Positions 51,825-56,027 of a stretch of 56,027 nt of DNA are shown here, piece after piece; position 1 is the stretch's first letter, and every line of letters starts with the position of its first letter. The notes beneath the pieces were generated by a model that searched no databases, was not told where the DNA came from, and worked only from the letters and a program-made list of their open reading frames with translations. Source of the stretch: Bacteroidales bacterium (GTDB lineage Bacteria; Bacteroidota; Bacteroidia; Bacteroidales; F082); NCBI GenBank assembly GCA_014860665.1, contig JACZJI010000129.1:1-56027 (forward strand), read 5' to 3'. The position numbers were made by a program, and so were the translations under genes.

Positions 51825-53078
51825 TCAGGTAAATAACGGAATAACAAGCAACATCAGGGAAAGAGCAACCAAAATACTTACGGTAGTCCAACCTACAAAA
51901 TTAATAACCGGTTTGTTTACATGTTTACCCATGATTTTCTTACTGTTGATGAGCAACATCATACAAATTAAAACCACAGGCAAAAGGATGCCATTCAACA
52001 CCTGCGACCACAAACTGATGGCAATCAAAGGTGCATTCGGAATTAAAATAATTCCGGCAGCGATAATCAGAATCCCTGTGTAAAGAATGTAAAATTCAGG
52101 AGCTTCTTCCCATTTTTTGTCGATTCCGGCTTCAAATCCAAAAGCTTCGCAAACATAAAATGCAGTTGCCAGAGGTAAAATGGTAGCCGAAAAAATAGAA
52201 GCAACGAACAGCCCCAGTGCAAACAAGGAAGAGGCCAGTGCGCCTGCTAATGGTTTCAAGGCAAGTGCTGCGTCTTTGGCTTCATTAATAACAACTCCGT
52301 TGACATGCAGCGTAGAAGCACAGGCAATAATGATAAAGAAAGCAACCACCACTGTAGCCAGACAGCCTACCACAATATCAACCAAAGTGAATTTATAATC
52401 GCTCATGCGAAGCCCTTTTTCAATAACGGATGACTGCATATAAAACTGCATCCACGGGGCAATGGTGGTTCCGATAATTCCTATGACAATAGCCAGGTAT
52501 GGAGCGTTAAACTCCATATGAGGATGAACCATGGCATGGCCTATTTCACCCCAATGCGGTTTACCCATCAGAGCAGAAACGATATACATCAATAAACCAA
52601 CGCTGAAGACAAGGAAAATGCGTTCCGCAATCTTATAATTTCCTTTCACCACCAGAATCCAAACCAGCACAGCTGATATGGGAACAGAAATGTACTTACT
52701 GATGCCGAATATGTTCATACTACCTGCCACACCGGCAAATTCAGTAGTTGTATTACCAAGATCGGCAATAATCAATCCTACGAAAATGAAAAAGGTAATT
52801 TTTACGCCTGCATTTTCACGAATCAAATCAGCAAGACCTTTACCGGTGACAATTCCCATCCGGGCATTCATTTCCTGGACTATAAGCAGGACGATGAAGG
52901 CAGGCCCCATGGTCCAAAGCAGATTATAGCCATAAAGTGCTCCGGCGACGGAATAGGTAGTAATACCACCGGCGTCGTTATCCACACTTCCGGTGATGAT
53001 TCCCGGTCCCAATAAAGCAAAGAAAATTACAATATTTCGGAGTATATTTTTTTTCTGTACGGTCATTTTAACGGTCAT
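51825..53078 (-). CDS. NRAMP-related divalent-cation transporter, probably Mg2+-type
   Basis: 417 residues, about 11 membrane helices in the LeuT-like NRAMP fold. The first unwound helix normally reads DPGN; here it is SVDNDAGG (31-38). The sixth-helix motif normally has Met-Pro-His; here it is IAPW (206-209). Loss of the methionine that selects transition metals is the mark of the NRAMP-related magnesium transporters (NRMT), so Mg2+ rather than Mn2+ or Fe2+ is the likely substrate. A good Shine-Dalgarno (GGGAGGG) precedes ATG 53078. It is 17 nt downstream of an MgtE_N-CBS gene, which supports a magnesium role. Classical MntH is less likely. Confidence 0.85.
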   Translation of the reverse strand: MTVKMTVQKKNILRNIVIFFALLGPGIITGSVDNDAGGITTYSVAGALYGYNLLWTMGPAFIVLLIVQEMNARMGIVTGKGLADLIRENAGVKITFFIFVGLIIADLGNTTTEFAGVAGSMNIFGISKYISVPISAVLVWILVVKGNYKIAERIFLVFSVGLLMYIVSALMGKPHWGEIGHAMVHPHMEFNAPYLAIVIGIIGTTIAPWMQFYMQSSVIEKGLRMSDYKFTLVDIVVGCLATVVVAFFIIIACASTLHVNGVVINEAKDAALALKPLAGALASSLFALGLFVASIFSATILPLATAFYVCEAFGFEAGIDKKWEEAPEFYILYTGILIIAAGIILIPNAPLIAISLWSQVLNGILLPVVLICMMLLINSKKIMGKHVNKPVINFVGWTTVSILVALSLMLLVIPLFT

Positions 53079-53095
53079 GCCTTACCCTCCCTATA

Positions 53096-54364
53096 TTATC
53101 TTGTTCTGCGCTTACCCAGCAAGTCTTCAACAATATCATCAATCACAACCATGCCTTCCAGCACCTGTTGGTGGTTGGTCACAGGGACCGCAAGCATGTT
53201 ATATTTTGAAACAATTTCGGCCAGAGAACTCAATTCATCCTCATCTTCCACAGAAACAGGACTTTTTTGCATGATCTCTTTCAACATCACGCCAGGATCG
53301 GAAATGATCAAATCACGGAGAGAAAAGTTTGCTAAAAGCCTTCCGTTGTGAGTGACCACAAAAAGATTGTAAAGACTCGATTCATCAGGCTTTGCTTCGC
53401 GGATTGATTCAAGAGCCTGAGCAACGGTTTCATTTTCATGAAACGACATAAAGTCTGTATTCATAATACTTCCCACCAAACGATCAGAATATCCAAGCAA
53501 TTCGCGGACCTCAGTCGAGCTTTCTTCGTTCATTTCATTAAGAAGCTGTTCTGCTTTTTCATCCTCAAGCAAATCAAGAATATCGGCAGCTTCATCGGCA
53601 GGCATAATTTCCAGCAGGTCCGCTGCTTTATCAATAGACATGCTTTCGATGAGGTCAACCTGTAGTTTTGGTTCAATTTCTTCCAAAACATCAGCTGCAC
53701 GTTCTTCATCTAAACTGTTAAACACCTCAGAACGGTCGGTGCGCCCCAGATCTTCAATAATATCAGCAAGGTCTGACGGGTGCAACGTTTCCAGCTTGGT
53801 CATCGGTTTTCCCAGCTTGATGTTGAAATTCGAAGTGTCAAGGGTATCAATTTCATCCCACAAAATAAACTTTGAAGGCAAAGTCAACTTAATGACTGAA
53901 GCTGCTTTTTTGAAAGTACCGGATACGCCAAGTCTCCGCAACAGTCCTTCCACTCCAACGTCAACGGCAACCGCATATGTTCCGCTGGGAATGGAAACCA
54001 ATCTCACGTCATTCACACGCTCCAGTTTACGTCCGTTCAAATCCACAATTTGCTTATCGAGGATGTTATCTTTTAAAGGAAGTAAATCCTCAATAACATC
54101 TTCATCAACAAACTGTTTTTTGGAACAATGGATTTCAACTTTACCATCGACTTTTCCAATTTTAAAATGCTCGAAATAATAGTACACAGGATGCGATCGT
54201 GTACCACTTTTTAAGGCAATAACATTAGGTCTTTCCGACTCTTCACCAGACACAGGGCTGGTTGAGACAAGTAAATCCAGTATTTTACCCATCTCTTCTC
54301 CTTTTCGGTCAATAATTTTATGACCCAGGATTTGGCTTAAATAAAAAGTAATTAAAGTTGTCAT
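53096..54364 (-). CDS. Soluble MgtE_N-CBS protein with N-terminal PRC-barrel-like domain
   Basis: 422 residues, no membrane helices. N-terminal half (about 1-180) contains two PRC-barrel-like segments (ILGHKIIDRKGEEMGKILDLLV; IVDLNGRKLERVNDVRLV). Then a MgtE_N superhelix (about 195-300, HPSDLADIIEDLGRTDRSEVF and DEAADILDLLEDEKAEQLL) and a CBS pair (about 300-420). In MgtE channels this MgtE_N-CBS unit binds Mg2+ and gates the pore. Here the unit is free-standing and encoded 17 nt upstream of the NRAMP-related transporter, so it probably senses Mg2+ and regulates that transporter. A strong Shine-Dalgarno (GGAGGAG) precedes the ATG. Confidence 0.9.
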   Translation of the reverse strand: MTTLITFYLSQILGHKIIDRKGEEMGKILDLLVSTSPVSGEESERPNVIALKSGTRSHPVYYYFEHFKIGKVDGKVEIHCSKKQFVDEDVIEDLLPLKDNILDKQIVDLNGRKLERVNDVRLVSIPSGTYAVAVDVGVEGLLRRLGVSGTFKKAASVIKLTLPSKFILWDEIDTLDTSNFNIKLGKPMTKLETLHPSDLADIIEDLGRTDRSEVFNSLDEERAADVLEEIEPKLQVDLIESMSIDKAADLLEIMPADEAADILDLLEDEKAEQLLNEMNEESSTEVRELLGYSDRLVGSIMNTDFMSFHENETVAQALESIREAKPDESSLYNLFVVTHNGRLLANFSLRDLIISDPGVMLKEIMQKSPVSVEDEDELSSLAEIVSKYNMLAVPVTNHQQVLEGMVVIDDIVEDLLGKRRTR

Positions 54365-54490
54365 GTTGACTCCTCCAAGATTTAGACTTCAGAAGGCGCC
54401 AACGAAAGGCGGGTTCTAGCTCCTGAAATCGTTACTTATTCGATATAAATCAGGTCCTTCGTCCATATGATGCAGACTCTTTTAAATTTG
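54365..54490 (-). promoter_or_regulatory. Structured 5' leader of the transporter operon, candidate riboswitch
   Basis: A leader of about 125 nt between the predicted transcript start (near 54490) and ATG 54364. On the minus strand P1 is GAAGG (54460-54456) with CCTTC (54396-54392). It encloses P2, TCAGG/CCTGA-type pairing (54454-54450 with 54426-54422) extended by ATCG/CGAT, and P3, CGCC/GGCG (54411-54408 with 54400-54397) with a 7-nt loop. P1, P2 and P3 make a three-way junction 20-30 nt before the RBS. I could not match it to a known riboswitch class. Confidence 0.45.
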
Positions 54491-54494
54491 AGTG

Positions 54495-54502
54495 CAAAGT
54501 TA
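54495..54502 (-). promoter_or_regulatory. -7 box TAACTTTG of the transporter operon
   Basis: Minus-strand TAnnTTTG match; sets the leader start near 54490. The remainder, 54503-54723, shows no gene. Confidence 0.5.
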
Positions 54503-54723
54503 ATTTTTATATTTTACCCGAAGTCCCAAAAACCCTATAAAATTTGAAATTGGCGTTATTTTTTTATGAAGTTACCAATGTTCCGGATTTAAAGTTTTCA
54601 AACAGAGACTTTTGGAAAACAAAGAAAAATCAGTTAAAACAATACTGACAATAAAGAGAATCGGCTAATCCCGGAAAACTGCGATTTGACTTCCCTTGGA
54701 TCAAGCCTGATTTGGATTTTTAT

Positions 54724-55131
54724 TTACCAGACTCCTAAAATAAATCCACAGAGTGAAAATAAAACGATATACATTCCTGCATCAATGGCCAGTAATTTTA
54801 AGGAGCGACTCGCAAACAGATAGGTACCTGCTATAGCCGTTAAAATCCAAAACAGGGAAATTGAAAGACCGCCAAGAAATCCGTTCAGGCCACCCGTTGC
54901 AGAAACAAAGGCACTCAAAGCAGCCAGGGCTATAAAATGTACGATGGCCGTTCCGCCAAAAACCAGTGGAGCATTAATGTCATGAGGTGAACCATCCGGA
55001 TAATTTTCTTTTACCCAGGCCCTTCCGAATAAAAAAGGCCTGTGCCATAGCATGCCGATTACAAATGACAACAGCGTCATTACAACAACCGGAAACCATT
55101 GGATGTTTGAAAACAAGATTGAGAAATTCAT
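54724..55131 (-). CDS. DUF1761 membrane protein
   Basis: 135 residues with four membrane helices and the DUF1761 features: WFPVVVMTLLSFVIGMLWHRPFLFGRAWVKEN near the N-terminus and FVSATGGLNGFLGGLSISLFW in the middle. Function of the family is unknown. It has its own -7 box (TATTTTTG, minus 55162-55155). Confidence 0.85.
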   Translation of the reverse strand: MNFSILFSNIQWFPVVVMTLLSFVIGMLWHRPFLFGRAWVKENYPDGSPHDINAPLVFGGTAIVHFIALAALSAFVSATGGLNGFLGGLSISLFWILTAIAGTYLFASRSLKLLAIDAGMYIVLFSLCGFILGVW

Positions 55132-55154
55132 GATTTATTTTTTAGGGATTTACA

Positions 55155-55162
55155 CAAAAATA
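55155..55162 (-). promoter_or_regulatory. -7 box TATTTTTG for the DUF1761 gene
   Basis: Minus-strand TAnnTTTG match; predicted start near 55150, leader about 19 nt. Confidence 0.45.
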
Positions 55163-55234
55163 TTTCATAACCTTAAATTCTAAAGAATAAAAACTAAATT
55201 TCAGTTTAAAAAATAAAAACACAAAAATTCAAAT

Positions 55235-55609
55235 CTAGCTCAAAACCCAACGGACTGCAGCTTCCATGGTGCTGAACGGTTTAGATTGATATCCTTCGTC
55301 TTTGGATTCAACCAGGATAGAAATAACAACATTCTCCGGTTTATCTGTCAGAATTGCAATCTTAAGATTATTGAAAACTTCCAGGTGGCTTTTATAAAAA
55401 TTGGCAATTGAAGCAGAATGACCCGGAGACACTTTAATTATTGCATTTCTGTAATCCAGAACAAATCCTTTTGTTTCAGCCGGTATCAAATGATTATCAA
55501 TGATATTCTCCCAGGAAGATATAATGTCCTCCAGTGTTATGTTGCCATAATAATGCTTGAAAAAGATACCCAGAGAATGGCTAAACTGAAAAGTGACTTT
55601 CTCGTTCAT
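55235..55609 (-). CDS. Small soluble protein, STAS/SpoIIAA-like fold suspected
   Basis: 124 residues without signal or membrane segments. Alternating strands and helices (FFKHYYGNITLEDIISSW; GFVLDYRNAI; KIAILTDKPENVVIS; STMEAAVRWVLS) resemble the SpoIIAA/STAS-like proteins of Bacteroidota, in which a final FxTxEAAxxWL-type helix is common. Possibly a membrane- or regulator-binding protein. Function not assigned. Confidence 0.65.
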   Translation of the reverse strand: MNEKVTFQFSHSLGIFFKHYYGNITLEDIISSWENIIDNHLIPAETKGFVLDYRNAIIKVSPGHSASIANFYKSHLEVFNNLKIAILTDKPENVVISILVESKDEGYQSKPFSTMEAAVRWVLS

Positions 55610-55659
55610 GATAAGCTGTCAAGTGGTCAATTGCTGGATAAATTATATTTAACTTTTGG

Positions 55660-55965
55660 TTATAACATATTTTTCTGGAATTTATCATGCAGAACTCTGT
55701 CTTTCATTTTTGTCCCTGCCTTATCATAAGAAAATTTCATAACCAGGCTCATAAATACCAGAACTACTCCTGCTATCATAAAAGGAAACCAAATCGTCAC
55801 TAAAGTGTCAGCATTTTCCAGATTCAGTATCATAAAAATTAATGAAGAAACTAATATCAAAATCCCTAAAAAAAGAATCACCCGCTCAATCGTCGTATAA
55901 TGATGAAGAAAGTCTGATTTCGACTTTAAACCAGAAGTTAAAAACCCTTTCTTTATCATCTTCAT
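55660..55965 (-). CDS. Small membrane protein, unknown function
   Basis: 101 residues with two membrane helices (about 31-50, LFLGILILVSSLIFMIL; about 58-79, WFPFMIAGVVLVFMSLVMKF) between basic ends. Family not recognised. A TATATTTG -7 box lies 15 nt upstream (minus 55987-55980). It precedes the STAS-like gene by 50 nt and may be co-transcribed with it. Confidence 0.6.
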   Translation of the reverse strand: MKMIKKGFLTSGLKSKSDFLHHYTTIERVILFLGILILVSSLIFMILNLENADTLVTIWFPFMIAGVVLVFMSLVMKFSYDKAGTKMKDRVLHDKFQKNML

Positions 55966-55979
55966 AATATTTAATTATT

Positions 55980-55987
55980 CAAATATA
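55980..55987 (-). promoter_or_regulatory. -7 box TATATTTG for the gene ending at 55965
   Basis: Minus-strand TAnnTTTG match near the window edge; predicted start near 55975. Confidence 0.4.
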
Positions 55988-56027
55988 AGATATTTATATA
56001 AATCCTCATAATTTATAACTCCTTGTT

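Noticed and set aside
51825..53078. Standard manganese transporter MntH supplying the nearby superoxide dismutase
   Set aside because: The DPGN and MPH metal-selectivity motifs are missing and the partner is a magnesium-sensor-type protein, so the simple Mn link is not supported.
1..56027. tRNA or rRNA genes, prophage or insertion sequences
   Set aside because: No cloverleaf, rRNA-like stretch, transposase or integrase was recognised on either strand by eye; a tRNAscan or HMM run would be needed to exclude a missed one.

Overview
The window looks like a chromosomal segment of a Bacteroidota (Bacteroidetes) genome. About twenty intergenic regions carry the Bacteroidota -7 promoter box TAnnTTTG a short distance before a start codon, Shine-Dalgarno sequences are mostly weak, the DNA is AT-rich, and the gene set (TonB-dependent receptor, PepSY-like periplasmic protein, TolC/RND efflux, multi-PAS hybrid kinases, ADP-forming acyl-CoA ligase fused to GNAT) is typical of the phylum. 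I cannot place it below phylum; an anaerobic or facultative relative of the Bacteroidales/Marinilabiliales is a guess. I saw no phage, insertion sequence, CRISPR array, rRNA or tRNA.

Layout. 1-10500: a small exported protein, a GT-B glycosyltransferase, two very large PAS histidine kinases on the minus strand and a classical response regulator/kinase pair on the plus strand. 10500-13300: three unrecognised protein families, a perfect 15-bp hairpin and an array of eleven 21-bp tandem repeats. 13290-24250: a PepSY-like protein, then a six-gene plus-strand efflux operon (TolC, adaptor, RND pump, PAP2 phosphatase, second adaptor, second RND pump). 24260-31500: a DUF1338 protein, a broken small gene, a LysR regulator, an acyl-CoA ligase/acetyltransferase fusion next to a sirtuin, and a sigma-54 activator. 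31520-41810: pheT, a hemerythrin-like protein coupled to a LuxR-type regulator with a degenerate receiver, flavodoxin, an exported MsrAB, an ECF sigma factor with a putative anti-sigma protein, and two oxidoreductases. 42100-48020: GMC oxidoreductase, DUF169 protein, HU-like protein with a clear upstream operator, ATP-grasp enzyme, radical SAM enzyme and a possibly leaderless small membrane-protein gene. 48100-55965: TonB receptor, Mn-type superoxide dismutase with a palindrome inside its promoter, a PQ-loop-like membrane protein, an operon for an NRAMP-related transporter and an MgtE_N-CBS protein behind a structured 5' leader, and three small genes.

Most noteworthy: (1) the transporter operon at 51825-54490, where the NRAMP protein lacks the transition-metal motifs and is paired with a magnesium-sensor-like soluble MgtE domain and a leader that can fold into a three-way junction; together these suggest regulated Mg2+ transport. 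(2) The double RND operon with a lipid-phosphatase-like gene in its centre. (3) The acylation/deacylation gene pair at 26787-30241. (4) The hemerythrin/pseudo-receiver pair at 34174-35510. (5) The 21-bp repeat array, open in four of six frames.

All functional calls are from reading protein sequences and motifs; no database search was possible.
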